From an uncultured Roseobacter sp. (lineage in GTDB: Bacteria; Pseudomonadota; Alphaproteobacteria; Rhodobacterales; Rhodobacteraceae), in assembly GCA_947501635.1 (NCBI GenBank), contig CANMWT010000005.1, positions 332,360 to 396,359 on the forward strand: a stretch of DNA of 64,000 nucleotides, read 5' to 3'. The notes beneath the pieces are model-generated. The model saw only the letters and a program-made list of their open reading frames with translations. It did not search any database and was not told the origin of the DNA. Shown piece by piece: positions 46,516 through 54,180 of the stretch. Within the stretch, counting starts at the first letter, position 1. Each line of letters begins with the position of its first letter. The position numbers and the translations under genes were made by a program.

Positions 46516-46994
46516 CCTTCGAAGGTTGCACCGTCATGGGTCAGAAAATGGGTGCGCAGGCCTTCGGGGATCGGGTAGCGGCCCGACCCGTCGGGGTTCA
46601 GCAGAACCAGAACGCAATCCAGCGTTGCTCGTTCAGTGCCGCCTGACCAAAGTTTCTGATGCATCGAAAACGATGTGTGGCGGAAAGCTGTGCAGGTGCA
46701 AGTAACCACATAATCCTCATCCATCAGCATTTCCTGCTTGTAATGGATGGCGGCCGACCGGATCACGATGCGCGGGCCCGCGCCGTTTTCGGCATAGCGT
46801 TTGAGACCAAAAACCTGCGTGTATTTCACCCGCACCCGCTCGAACCATTGCATATAGACCGCGTTATTGACGTGGTTCAGCACATCGAGCTCGCCAAAGC
46901 GCACCTGATCGGCAATGGCCAACGCAGCAGGCGGCGCGATGCCAATCGCGCGCTGTTCGTCTTTCGACAGAGGTGTCAGATACTTGAGCGCCAT
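46512..46994 (-). CDS. 4HBT-type acyl-CoA thioesterase
   Basis: The 160-residue hotdog-fold protein has the 4-hydroxybenzoyl-CoA thioesterase-like motif [31 protein letters not shown], with the conserved Asp. It likely hydrolyses an acyl-CoA ester, substrate unknown. It stands alone on the minus strand and ends in a stop overlapping pgi. Confidence 0.82.
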   Translation of the reverse strand: MALKYLTPLSKDEQRAIGIAPPAALAIADQVRFGELDVLNHVNNAVYMQWFERVRVKYTQVFGLKRYAENGAGPRIVIRSAAIHYKQEMLMDEDYVVTCTCTAFRHTSFSMHQKLWSGGTERATLDCVLVLLNPDGSGRYPIPEGLRTHFLTHDGATFEG

Positions 46995-47120
46995 GCACCG
47001 GAGGTAATACGCGGCGCGGCAATTGCCAAGCCCGCAGTACTGCAGCCCGTCGTAAACCCGTGTTAATCAATTGTCGGTAGAGTTTCCAAGCGATGGTTTC
47101 GGTCATTTGGGAAGGTCTTG

Positions 47121-47573
47121 ATGAAACGGCGACTGGTGTCTTGTTTTTTGGCGGTCTGGCTGTCTGGCCCGAGCATTGCCCTTGCCGGCCCGGACAGGCT
47201 GTCGGTTCTGCTCGGGTCTGAACATGTGAATGCAACGCGCAGCTTTCAGGAGTTCAATCCCGGGGTTTTCCTGACTTGGGAACGCGGACTGAACTACAGC
47301 GCCGGCCTCTACTACAACAGTTACAAAAAAGTCTCACCGCTCGTCTCCGTCGGATATGATTGGGAGGTGGCGCAAGACTTCGATCTGGGCGCTTTCTTTG
47401 CCGTGGCCGTCTACCCCGGCGATGGGGACGAATTCAGCCATGCCATGGGCGATGTCGTTCCCTTCGTGGGTCTTCAGGCGCGCTACAAGAACGTTTTTGT
47501 GCAGCTCATTCCAGCAGACGGCGATTCGCTGGACGCTCTGTTCACCTTCGGCCTGTCTTTCGAGTTGGAATAG
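47121..47573 (+). CDS. Small exported beta-rich protein of unknown function
   Basis: The 150-residue protein has a signal peptide (FLAVWLSGPSIALA) and a body with alternating aromatic residues (NPGVFLTWERGLNYSAGLYYNSYKKVSPLVSVGYDW, LGAFFAVAVYPG, FVGLQARYKNVFVQLIPA, FTFGLSFELE) that suggests a small outer-membrane or periplasmic beta-barrel. The C-terminal residue is a Glu rather than the usual Phe, so barrel membership is not secure. The ORF track starts at a TTG; the adjacent ATG is used here. This is the last core-type gene before the integrase. Confidence 0.62.
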   Translation: MKRRLVSCFLAVWLSGPSIALAGPDRLSVLLGSEHVNATRSFQEFNPGVFLTWERGLNYSAGLYYNSYKKVSPLVSVGYDWEVAQDFDLGAFFAVAVYPGDGDEFSHAMGDVVPFVGLQARYKNVFVQLIPADGDSLDALFTFGLSFELE

Positions 47574-47611
47574 CGCCTCAAGGCTGTCCGCAGACAACGA
47601 GGGGCATGGAA

Positions 47612-47625
47612 TGGAGCGGGTAACG
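47612..47625 (-). other. Candidate attachment-site core matching tRNA-Gly 3' end
   Basis: TGGAGCGGGTAACG reads on the minus strand as CGTTACCCGCTCCA, which I recognise as the 3' end of alphaproteobacterial tRNA-Gly(GCC). No tRNA body is present. Lying 144 bases before an integrase, it is the expected remnant of integration into a tRNA 3' end, with the intact tRNA at the other boundary, outside this window or lost. Confidence 0.5.
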
Positions 47626-47768
47626 CGCATCCAATTACTATATCTTGATGCATCAGTATGTTTCAGAAACGCCTAATTATTCAATAAATCTTTAATTTTT
47701 GTGTTTCAGCTCGTTCCATATTAACCCATTATATCCTATATGTTGAAGGGGACTGTGAAGGGGACCTT

Positions 47769-48956
47769 TTGGCACGGACGCTAAACAAGTTGAACAACGC
47801 AACCGTCAAAGCGGCGGGCGCAGGTAAATACTCAGACGGCGGTGGCCTCTGGATTTACAAGAATGCCAATGGCGGCGCGAAGTGGGTGCTACGGTATTCG
47901 CTTTACGGTCGACGTCACGAGATGGGTTTGGGTGGATACCCTGAGGTCTCATTAAAAGAAGCCCGTGAAAGCGCAGAAGAGTGGCGGTTGGTTGTGCGGA
48001 AGGGCAAGGATGCCATTAAGGAACGCGAACGCCAGCGCCGTGAAGCTGAGCGAAACATGCACATTCTGAATGATGTTGCTATTGACGCCTTCGAGAGCCG
48101 CAAGGCGGAGTTGAAGGATGAAGGAAAAGCAGGCAATTGGTTCTCACCGCTTGAATTACATGTTCTGCCAAAACTAGGCAAAATGCCGATTACTCAGATC
48201 GACCAGCGCGACATACGCGACACGCTGGCTCCTATTTGGCACACCAAGGCAAGCACCGCGCAGAAGGCAATCGATAGGCTAGGGGTGTGTATCAAGCACG
48301 CCGCAGCGTTAGGCCTGAACGTAGACATGCAAGCTACGCAGAAAGCTAAGGCCCTTTTGGGCAAACAACGCCACACGGTTAAGCATATACCTGCAATGGC
48401 ATGGCAGGACGTGCCGCAATTCTATCAAAGCTTGAATGGCGGCGGTGTTGGTGAACTTGCGTTACAATTGCTCATCCTCACGGCGGCGCGGTCTGCCAAT
48501 GTGCGAAATCTCCACGAATACCACATCGACGGCGATGTGTGGACCATCCCCGCTGACGCCATGAAAGGCCGTATGGGTGCGACAACTGACTTTCGTGTTC
48601 CTTTGTCAGAGGAAGCACTGCGCGTCATTGAAGAGGCCCGCAAGATTTCGCGGGATGGCTTCTTGTTTCCTGGGGTAAGGCGGGGCGTACTCTCCGACAT
48701 GACACTGAGCGCATATATGAAACGCCGAGGCATTGAGGCGCGCCCCCACGGCTTCCGGTCTTCTTTCCGCGACTGGTGCGCTGAAACCACCAATACACCA
48801 CGTGAGGTCGCAGAAACGGCACTAGGGCATGTCAGTGGTAGCAGCGTTGAGCGGTCATACCGGCGAACAGATTATCTTGAGCAGCGGCGAACGCTGATGG
48901 AGCGGTGGGCTAAACATCTTCTAAAACCGAGGGCTGATGTGGCGCAAATCGCATGA
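47769..48956 (+). CDS. int: P4-type tyrosine integrase
   Basis: The 395-residue integrase has an N-terminal DUF4102 arm-binding domain (KYSDGGGLWIYKNANGGAKWVLRYSLYGRRHEMGLG), a core-binding domain, and a C-terminal catalytic domain with the RHRY set: Arg in ILTAARSANVRNLH, HGFRSSFRDWC (HxxR), LGHVSGSSVERSYRR with the Tyr. It catalyses site-specific integration of the element. The start is TTG with GAAGGGGAC in front, and that 9-base sequence is directly repeated 12 bases upstream. The stop overlaps the next gene's ATG (ATGA). Confidence 0.95.
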   Translation: MARTLNKLNNATVKAAGAGKYSDGGGLWIYKNANGGAKWVLRYSLYGRRHEMGLGGYPEVSLKEARESAEEWRLVVRKGKDAIKERERQRREAERNMHILNDVAIDAFESRKAELKDEGKAGNWFSPLELHVLPKLGKMPITQIDQRDIRDTLAPIWHTKASTAQKAIDRLGVCIKHAAALGLNVDMQATQKAKALLGKQRHTVKHIPAMAWQDVPQFYQSLNGGGVGELALQLLILTAARSANVRNLHEYHIDGDVWTIPADAMKGRMGATTDFRVPLSEEALRVIEEARKISRDGFLFPGVRRGVLSDMTLSAYMKRRGIEARPHGFRSSFRDWCAETTNTPREVAETALGHVSGSSVERSYRRTDYLEQRRTLMERWAKHLLKPRADVAQIA

Positions 48957-49546
48957 CTGAACCGTTTTCCTTGGAGCGCCTGAAATCAGAATGGCCAAAA
49001 CTCCTAGAGTTGGAGGAGGCGGCTTTCCAACGGAATTGCGAACTAGATTCACATGGAGAGCACGTTTCGCAAGAAAAAAAAGATGCAGTTAGAGAATGGT
49101 GGCGATTGGTAAACGGTATTCTTTGGATGTTTGTAAGGACGCGGGCGCAACACAATCATGAGTTGCAGCCATTCCCTGCCTACACTCTGGGCAGGCTCGC
49201 AAATATTGCGGAAGAAATTTCAAATGGAAATGTGCCTTCTTTAATCTCTGATGCCCGAAAAGGTGGCAGGGCACTTTGGCGGGCAGAGCGACATCATATT
49301 GCATACGGCATTGCTTACATTGAAGCCGTGCGTGAAGGCAAAATCATCGACAAATCGCCAAACAAGACGGTAAGGCAGGCTTACAACGTCACTGCGAAAG
49401 CTGTTCAAAACTGGATGAAAAGACGGGATGAGTTTTGTGTTGGTGTCCCTTTCAAGCACCTGACCCCGAGCCAGCTCCAAGAAAAAATGGTCGAATGTGC
49501 AGAAGTATATGCAAGAATTGGGAGAGGCGCACCCTCCGATAACTAG
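48953..49546 (+). CDS. Unknown helical protein, linked to integrase
   Basis: The 197-residue protein is not recognised. It is mostly helical and charged: RLKSEWPKLLELEEAAFQRNC, KDAVREWWRLVNGILWMFVRTRAQHNHE, then a region KTVRQAYNVTAKAVQNWMKRRDEF that resembles a small helix-turn-helix. The latter could bind DNA. The gene overlaps the integrase stop by four bases, so they are translated together. By eye the coding sequence is less GC-rich than the flanking core genes. Confidence 0.6.
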   Translation: MTEPFSLERLKSEWPKLLELEEAAFQRNCELDSHGEHVSQEKKDAVREWWRLVNGILWMFVRTRAQHNHELQPFPAYTLGRLANIAEEISNGNVPSLISDARKGGRALWRAERHHIAYGIAYIEAVREGKIIDKSPNKTVRQAYNVTAKAVQNWMKRRDEFCVGVPFKHLTPSQLQEKMVECAEVYARIGRGAPSDN

Positions 49547-49657
49547 GTGCGAATGCAAACCCGTACCTGCGTTCGCTATCGCAGTACAAAGGTCAGTCCC
49601 ATTCTGTTCACCATGAAGCAGCGACACACATGCCGTTGCCTATTGGAGCAGAAGAAC

Positions 49658-49828
49658 ATGAACTACATATCGTTTAGCCAACTACAGGCAAAACTGGGCA
49701 ACCGTAGCAGAAGCTCAGTATACCGCGACCTTGAAGCGGGGCGTTTGCCACCGCCGGTCAAACTCGGGGCCAGACTTTATTGGCCTGAAGACGCAATCGA
49801 TGCTGCGATAGCAGACTTATCCAAATAA
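49658..49828 (+). CDS. AlpA-like excisionase/regulator (short wHTH)
   Basis: The 56-residue protein MNYISFSQLQAKLGNRSRSS continues with VYRDLEAGRLPPPVKLGARLYW and PEDAIDAAIADL. That is the small MerR-like winged helix of AlpA/excisionase proteins, which activate int or direct excision in P4-like elements. The start is after GGAGCAGAA at 49658; the ORF track uses an upstream ATG, but 37 of its residues are atypical. It ends two bases before the hairpin leader. Confidence 0.8.
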   Translation: MNYISFSQLQAKLGNRSRSSVYRDLEAGRLPPPVKLGARLYWPEDAIDAAIADLSK

Positions 49829-49830
49829 AA

Positions 49831-49912
49831 GCGACCCCCGCCCTGGGTTTAACCTTGGCGCAGGGGTCGCGGTATCCATTGCAGCGGATGCTCCAGACAT
49901 AACCCCTGCGCC
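49831..49912 (+). promoter_or_regulatory. Structured leader with two mutually exclusive hairpins
   Basis: Arm A GCGACCCC (49831-49838) pairs with GGGGTCGC (49863-49870), with further inner pairs GCC/GGC and GG/CC, giving a long stem of about 40 nt. Arm B GGCGCAGGGGT (49857-49867) pairs perfectly with ACCCCTGCGCC (49902-49912). The two share the GGGGT segment, so only one can form. The segment lies between the AlpA-like gene and the small ORF before the primase. It could be an attenuator or antitermination leader, or a single-strand DNA structure such as an origin. Neither stem has a T-run. Confidence 0.55.
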
Positions 49913-49945
49913 TTTCCTAAACAACTGTTTTCGAAAGGAAAGCAT

Positions 49946-50122
49946 ATGAAGAACAGCAAAAATCCGATGTTGTCTGCTAATCCTGTTGTCAGTCCGACAG
50001 CCGAGATGATGGCGGAAAGACACAAAAACCACTTCCAGATCATGTACCTGCGCCGCCTGCACGGGCTTACAGAGGCCCAGGCACAAATGATGGCCATTCT
50101 GATTTGGGGAGGCCTGCAATGA
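49946..50122 (+). CDS. Small ORF (58 aa) upstream of the primase gene
   Basis: This ORF is below the ORF-track cut-off. It reads MKNSKNPMLSANPVVSPTAE and continues MMAERHKNHFQIMYLRRLHG, then LTEAQAQMMAILIWGGLQ. A GAAAGGAAAGC site sits just before the ATG, and its stop overlaps the primase ATG (ATGA), which supports real translation and coupling. The second half is a helix with a basic YLRRLHGLTEAQA stretch. It has no recognised family. Confidence 0.6.
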   Translation: MKNSKNPMLSANPVVSPTAEMMAERHKNHFQIMYLRRLHGLTEAQAQMMAILIWGGLQ

Positions 50123-52740
50123 AAGCGCAATTCGCACTGGAACACCCTTCAACGCCGCCGGTATTCTGCACCGGCTTCGGTCAGAATGATACACATGCCG
50201 TCACGCTGAGCGATGGTCGCACCAATCCACACCCGTCTGCAGGACATCCCTATGATACGATCACCGGCCCGGAAATCGTAGCGCTTGTGGAGCACCCGCC
50301 GAGCGTTGCGAAAGAACGTGCGCAATGGTTTATCCCGTCTGCCTATGCGCAGTCCGACGGGCGGAGTCACGAAGTCCAACAGGCGCATGGCGCGTTTTTC
50401 TGGCTGGCGCTCGATGTGGACCAAAACAACCTTTCCCTGAGCGAGGTCAGAGAGGCTCTGAACCTTGTTCTGGGTCCCTGCAGCATGGTGATCTATGCAA
50501 CCCGGTCGGCAACTCCAGATGCCCGCAAATGGCGCGCTCTTGTGCGCCTGAGGGAACCTCTGGCGGGGGCTGACTACAGCGATACGGTGGCGGCCTTCTA
50601 CGATCTTCTGGAAGAACAGACAGAAGGTGTGCTGATCTGTGACCGGGCGCTGGAGCGCACTGGTCAGCTGGTCTATCTGCCAAATCGGGGCGACTTCTAT
50701 GAATACCATGTTGAACGCGCCACACCGCTGGCTCTGACGCCTGACCACGCGGTCATCCAGCGCCGGGAAACAAACCGGGCCAGACGCTTACAGGCCGAAG
50801 TTGAAGCGCGGGCCGCGCGCGCCAGAAAAGCCGCACAGAGGCTGGAACGTGGCACATCGGACGACACCGATCCCGTGGTCCGCTTCAACGAAACGCACAG
50901 CATAGCCGATCTTCTGGAACGTTACGGATATACCCGCGGCGGCCATGGTAATGACTGGCGCAGCCCCATGCAGCAGTCCGGGAGCTTTGCGACGCGGGAC
51001 TATGGTGACCACTGGATCAGTCTCAGCGGTTCAGATGATGCTGCAGAAATCGGCGCGGCCTCGAAAAGCGGTCACCGGTTCGGAGACGCGTTCGATCTCT
51101 ATGTTTACTTCGAGCATGGGGGCGATCTGTCCGATGCCGTGCGCAGCTACGCGCAGGAAGCGGGGCTGGACGATCGCGTCGGGGCGTTCGCTTGGAAGCC
51201 TGAGCAACCCGCTTCTACGCCCGCAAGGGCGAACACGTCGGAAAAAAACAGCGGGCATGGCATTCTGCCATCCTCTGACTGGCCTGCGCCGTCTCCGGCA
51301 TTGTTGCGCCCCAGCCTGCCAGAACCGCCCGTGCTGCCCTTGATAGACATTCTGGGGCCGCGCGCGGCGGAATGGGTCAGTGCGACAGCTGAGGCAGCAG
51401 GCGCGCCTGCGGATTATGTGCTGAGCGCTCTCTTTGCCGCCGTCGGTGGTGTTATGGGCAACGCCAGATGGGTCAGCCCCTGGAAAGGCTGGACCGAGCC
51501 TCCGGTGATCTGGTCTATGTGTGTTGGTCTGCCCAGTGCGGGCAAGTCACCCGCGATAGATGCAGTTTTGTCCGGTGTCCGGCGCGCGGAAAAGCCCATG
51601 CGGACGCGCTCGAGTGCCGAGCATGAAGCTTGGGTAGAGCAACAAAAACTGGCGAAGATTGCCGAGCGGGCATGGGAAGCCAAATGCCGCAAAGCCATGG
51701 CCAAGGGGGCTGAACCACCGTCTCTGCCAGCAGAGGCGGAGGTGGGCCCGGAGCCGCATGTCCCGCGCCTCATTGTCAATGACGGCACAGTAGAGCGGAT
51801 CGGGGTCATTGCCGAGGCGCAGCCCAAAGGGGTCCTGCAGGTCCGTGACGAGTTGTCCGGCTGGTTGCTGACAATGGAAGCGCGCAACGGTGGATCTGAC
51901 CGAGCCTTCTGGCTGGAGGCCTATGGGGGGCGGTCGTTTACGGTGGAACGTATGGGGCGCAAGCCTCTAACCATCGACCGGCTGACAATCGGTGTGCTGG
52001 GCGGTATCCAGCCCGACAAGCTGAATGACCTTCTGATCAAGGCGTCAGACGACGGGTTGGTTGCACGCTTCATGCCGACATGGCCGGCACCGGCACCTGT
52101 GCGACGTCCTACGCGCTATGCAGATGATGCCGTCGCTGATGATGCCTGGGCGCGACTGGTGGCGCTGGACATGCCCGTTAATGAGGATGGCGAACCGCGC
52201 CCGTGGTTTGCAGGCTTTGACGATGGTGCAGCCGCGTTGATGGATGGATGGCGGCAGCAGTGCAGCGACTGGGAAACGGAGGCTGGAGGGCTACTGATGT
52301 CTCACATCGGCAAGTTCCCGGGGCTGGCCGCACGTCTGTCTTTGGTGCTGGCGGCAATCGACCACGCCTTTGACGGGGCACCACAGCCCAATACAATAAC
52401 GGTGTCCGAGTTCGGACGGGCCTGCCACTACATCGAGGCCTACGCGCTTCCCATGGCGCGCCGATGCTATGCAGGGGCTTCCGTTCCCGCCAGCGAGGCC
52501 GCGGCGCGGCGGTTGTTGGCGGTCATCCGGGAAGAAGGATGGCAGAGATTTACGACACGGCAGGTTATGCGTCAGGAGAGAGCTGCTCTGGGCACCAAGA
52601 ACAAGCTCGATCCAGCTTTGGCCGTTTTGCTTGAGGGAGACGTCATACGCCCCGCGGGCACCGCGAAAGACGAGCCCAAGGGCGGTCGGGCTGTGAAGGC
52701 CTATGAGGTCAATCCGGGGGTTCTGGGGGGGCGCAAATGA
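50119..52740 (+). CDS. DUF3987 primase/helicase-like protein
   Basis: The 873-residue protein is a large replication protein of integrative elements. The N-terminal part has an AEP/primase-like pattern around FFWLALDVDQN and SMVIYATRSATPDARKWRALVRL. A middle region has SPMQQSGSFATRDYGDHWISL, and a DUF3987 domain (from about residue 420) carries the P-loop GLPSAGKSP and the later RVRDE-like QVRDELSGWLLTME. It probably supports replication of the element or silences host replication. The start at MKAQFALEHP overlaps the preceding small ORF; the ORF track begins five codons earlier. Confidence 0.82.
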   Translation: MKAQFALEHPSTPPVFCTGFGQNDTHAVTLSDGRTNPHPSAGHPYDTITGPEIVALVEHPPSVAKERAQWFIPSAYAQSDGRSHEVQQAHGAFFWLALDVDQNNLSLSEVREALNLVLGPCSMVIYATRSATPDARKWRALVRLREPLAGADYSDTVAAFYDLLEEQTEGVLICDRALERTGQLVYLPNRGDFYEYHVERATPLALTPDHAVIQRRETNRARRLQAEVEARAARARKAAQRLERGTSDDTDPVVRFNETHSIADLLERYGYTRGGHGNDWRSPMQQSGSFATRDYGDHWISLSGSDDAAEIGAASKSGHRFGDAFDLYVYFEHGGDLSDAVRSYAQEAGLDDRVGAFAWKPEQPASTPARANTSEKNSGHGILPSSDWPAPSPALLRPSLPEPPVLPLIDILGPRAAEWVSATAEAAGAPADYVLSALFAAVGGVMGNARWVSPWKGWTEPPVIWSMCVGLPSAGKSPAIDAVLSGVRRAEKPMRTRSSAEHEAWVEQQKLAKIAERAWEAKCRKAMAKGAEPPSLPAEAEVGPEPHVPRLIVNDGTVERIGVIAEAQPKGVLQVRDELSGWLLTMEARNGGSDRAFWLEAYGGRSFTVERMGRKPLTIDRLTIGVLGGIQPDKLNDLLIKASDDGLVARFMPTWPAPAPVRRPTRYADDAVADDAWARLVALDMPVNEDGEPRPWFAGFDDGAAALMDGWRQQCSDWETEAGGLLMSHIGKFPGLAARLSLVLAAIDHAFDGAPQPNTITVSEFGRACHYIEAYALPMARRCYAGASVPASEAAARRLLAVIREEGWQRFTTRQVMRQERAALGTKNKLDPALAVLLEGDVIRPAGTAKDEPKGGRAVKAYEVNPGVLGGRK

Positions 52741-53069
52741 CAAGATGGCTTAAAGCAGCCCAGCAGGTCAGGACACGGGACAAATGGGACAAAACGGACG
52801 AAACCCCGCCTGAAAGCCCCGAAACGGAGGTTTTGTCCCAAAAGTCCCATTTGTCCCGTGTCCCATGCGGTGAAATACGTACTTTTGAGCCGAGGTCGCG
52901 TGACGATGATGTCAGTCCTTACGGACAAGCTATCGGCGGTCTGCAGCGCACCTGGACAGGCAAGGTGGTCAGCCTGTCAGACTGGCACAATCTGTCGGAG
53001 TGGGAGCGCCACGGCAGCACCGGCAAATTGTGGAACGGCATCACCCGCAAATGGGAACCGGACGAATGA
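52737..53069 (+). CDS. Small unknown protein after primase
   Basis: The 110-residue protein overlaps the primase stop by four bases (ATGA). It is hydrophilic: an N-terminal basic start MTRWLKAAQQVRTRDK, a Pro/Glu-rich segment, and a C-terminal TWTGKVVSLSDWHNLSEWERHGSTGKLWNGITRKW. The end resembles short C-terminal segments of phage-element proteins. The family is not recognised, but its coupling to the primase gene makes it a real gene. Confidence 0.6.
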   Translation: MTRWLKAAQQVRTRDKWDKTDETPPESPETEVLSQKSHLSRVPCGEIRTFEPRSRDDDVSPYGQAIGGLQRTWTGKVVSLSDWHNLSEWERHGSTGKLWNGITRKWEPDE

Positions 53070-53164
53070 TGCCCGAAAAGAACCCATGCAACGACTGCTT
53101 TTACCAGAAACGGACGTTCGTTGCACTGTGGACGAGTGTCTCAGTTGCGGACGAAGCTGCCTGA
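53069..53164 (+). CDS. Tiny ORF with CxxC, end of element
   Basis: A 31-residue ORF begins in TGATG overlapping the preceding stop: MPEKNPCNDCFYQKRTFVAL and then WTSVSVADEAA. The NPCNDCF pair could bind zinc, but the ORF has no further Cys and is probably the truncated start of a longer zinc-binding gene. It is too short to judge reliably. Confidence 0.3.
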   Translation: MPEKNPCNDCFYQKRTFVALWTSVSVADEAA

Positions 53165-53526
53165 TGCTGACGCAGCAAAATGCGTCGCCGCGGGGCGGTC
53201 ACGTTGTTGAGCTTGTCGCCGGTTTCAGCCTGATTTCCGCAGAACTGCCATTTAAAAAACAGACAGTTTGCGTGTTAATTTACGATGCCGACAATGCTAT
53301 TAAGCTCGGTGCGGTTCAAGGCAGCTTGTAGTTTTATCAATAGCTGATCTTTCTCTTGCGAGGTTAGTCTTGTGCGTTAGGGCGGGACCAACTGCAACGC
53401 TCTTGAGAAACCTGAAAATACTGCTAATCTGTAATGACGAGTTTCGAGGATGTCGCGCACAGCTATGGGCGCAATCGTCTTTGTGAGGCTTTAAAACAGT
53501 TGAACATCTTTTTAGGAGGAAAACGG
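53165..53526. other. Gap between integrated element and pqqA
   Basis: The 362 bases carry no convincing gene. The minus strand shows a 34-codon open stretch without a start (53275-53376). A promoter-like pair, TTGAGA at 53403 and TAATCT at 53425, probably serves pqqA. The AT content is higher than in the element. The element's right end should lie here if it does not extend further, but no copy of the tRNA-Gly-like core was found. Confidence 0.5.
53403..53430 (+). promoter_or_regulatory. Candidate pqqA promoter
   Basis: TTGAGA (53403-53408) and TAATCT (53425-53430) are 16 bp apart, about 97 bases upstream of the pqqA ATG. The match to sigma70 consensus is fair and no other promoter is visible nearer. 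Confidence 0.4.
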
Positions 53527-53631
53527 ATGGCTTGGAAGAAACCTACAGCGATAGAGATTTCGTGTGGCATGGAAATCAACATGTACGGCCCTGGCGAAGA
53601 CGACGAGCGTAGCGGTGACGACCTGTTCTGA
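53527..53631 (+). CDS. pqqA: PQQ precursor peptide PqqA
   Basis: PqqA is the ribosomally made peptide whose Glu and Tyr are joined to make PQQ. The 34-residue peptide contains CGMEINMYGP, with the cross-linked Glu and Tyr three residues apart as required. The ATG has an unusually strong AGGAGG site nine bases upstream. The ORF track reads 31 codons further up in the same frame, but that segment does not match PqqA. An intrinsic terminator follows 84 bases after the stop, so pqqA can be made alone in excess over the enzymes. Confidence 0.93.
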   Translation: MAWKKPTAIEISCGMEINMYGPGEDDERSGDDLF

Positions 53632-53715
53632 AGAACGACTCAACTAAAAGCCTTTGAGCGTGACATTTTCAAATTGTCGAGTCTGTTCAAACGGCAATCT
53701 GAATTTGAACCAGTA

Positions 53716-53744
53716 AAACGACCGCATTTTGCGGTCGTTTTTTT
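53716..53744 (+). terminator. Intrinsic terminator after pqqA
   Basis: AAACGACCGC-attt(t)-GCGGTCGTTT followed by TTTT is a strong 10-bp stem with T-run. It lies 84 bases after pqqA and before pqqB, so it should limit read-through into pqqBCDE. Confidence 0.8.
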
Positions 53745-54180
53745 GAAGTGTTCTTCAGTACCCTTTGTGGTCAATTAGGCTAGCACGCACTGGCCGCTCG
53801 AAAAGTGGTTATTGGGTTGACCAACCGCCGTCTTATCCAGTGTTTTTGGCAAGCAAATTGTTTAGAGCCCTCGATGCTCTAGGAAACCACATCACAGAAT
53901 GTATTGAAAAATGCTGCGAAGCTTTGACTTCAGCCGGACATACAAGCCAAGCTTTCGAGATAAAGGCAGCGCGTTAAACTGGGCTTGCTTCGGTACTGAC
54001 ACCTCGCAGTGGAAAGATTTAGTAAACAGCTTTACGATGGAAGAAGGCGTCAATCAGAGGCGCAATAGAAAATATTGATGACTTTGTGAAATCTGACATT
54101 CTAATTGTTTTGGCGCTGAACTTGAACAGAAATTACGAATATATTACAATGGATTACAAAGTTTTTGGAGGTGCTGCGAA
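53745..54180. other. Gap between pqqA terminator and pqqB
   Basis: The 436 bases are AT-rich. One TTG-started 70-codon ORF (53765-53977) has no ribosome binding site and no recognisable family, and I do not call it. The last 30 bases hold the GGAGG site of pqqB. A promoter for pqqB-E could lie here, but none is convincing. Confidence 0.5.

Larger units (their letters stand above)
47612..53526 (+). mobile_element. Integrated P4-integrase type element (boundaries approximate)
   Basis: The stretch from the tRNA-Gly-like core to before pqqA holds a tyrosine integrase, an unknown helical protein, an AlpA-like regulator, a structured leader, a small ORF, a DUF3987 primase-like protein and two small ORFs. 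That is the minimal gene set of a satellite-like or replicating integrative element without visible capsid or conjugation genes. The left end is set by the candidate core. The right end is not seen: no repeat of the core was found before pqqA, so the element could extend across the PQQ genes or be decayed. Confidence 0.6.

Noticed and set aside
47574-47768. Search for a complete tRNA gene beside the integrase
   Set aside because: Only the 14-nt 3'-end match is present; no D-arm, anticodon arm or T-arm is seen, so no tRNA gene is called.
53275-53376. Minus-strand 34-codon open stretch resembling the C-terminal end of a protein
   Set aside because: No start codon and bounded by stops; could be a gene remnant, but too short to support.
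53765-53977. 70-aa TTG-started ORF between pqqA and pqqB
   Set aside because: No ribosome binding site, no family similarity I can recognise; region looks non-coding.
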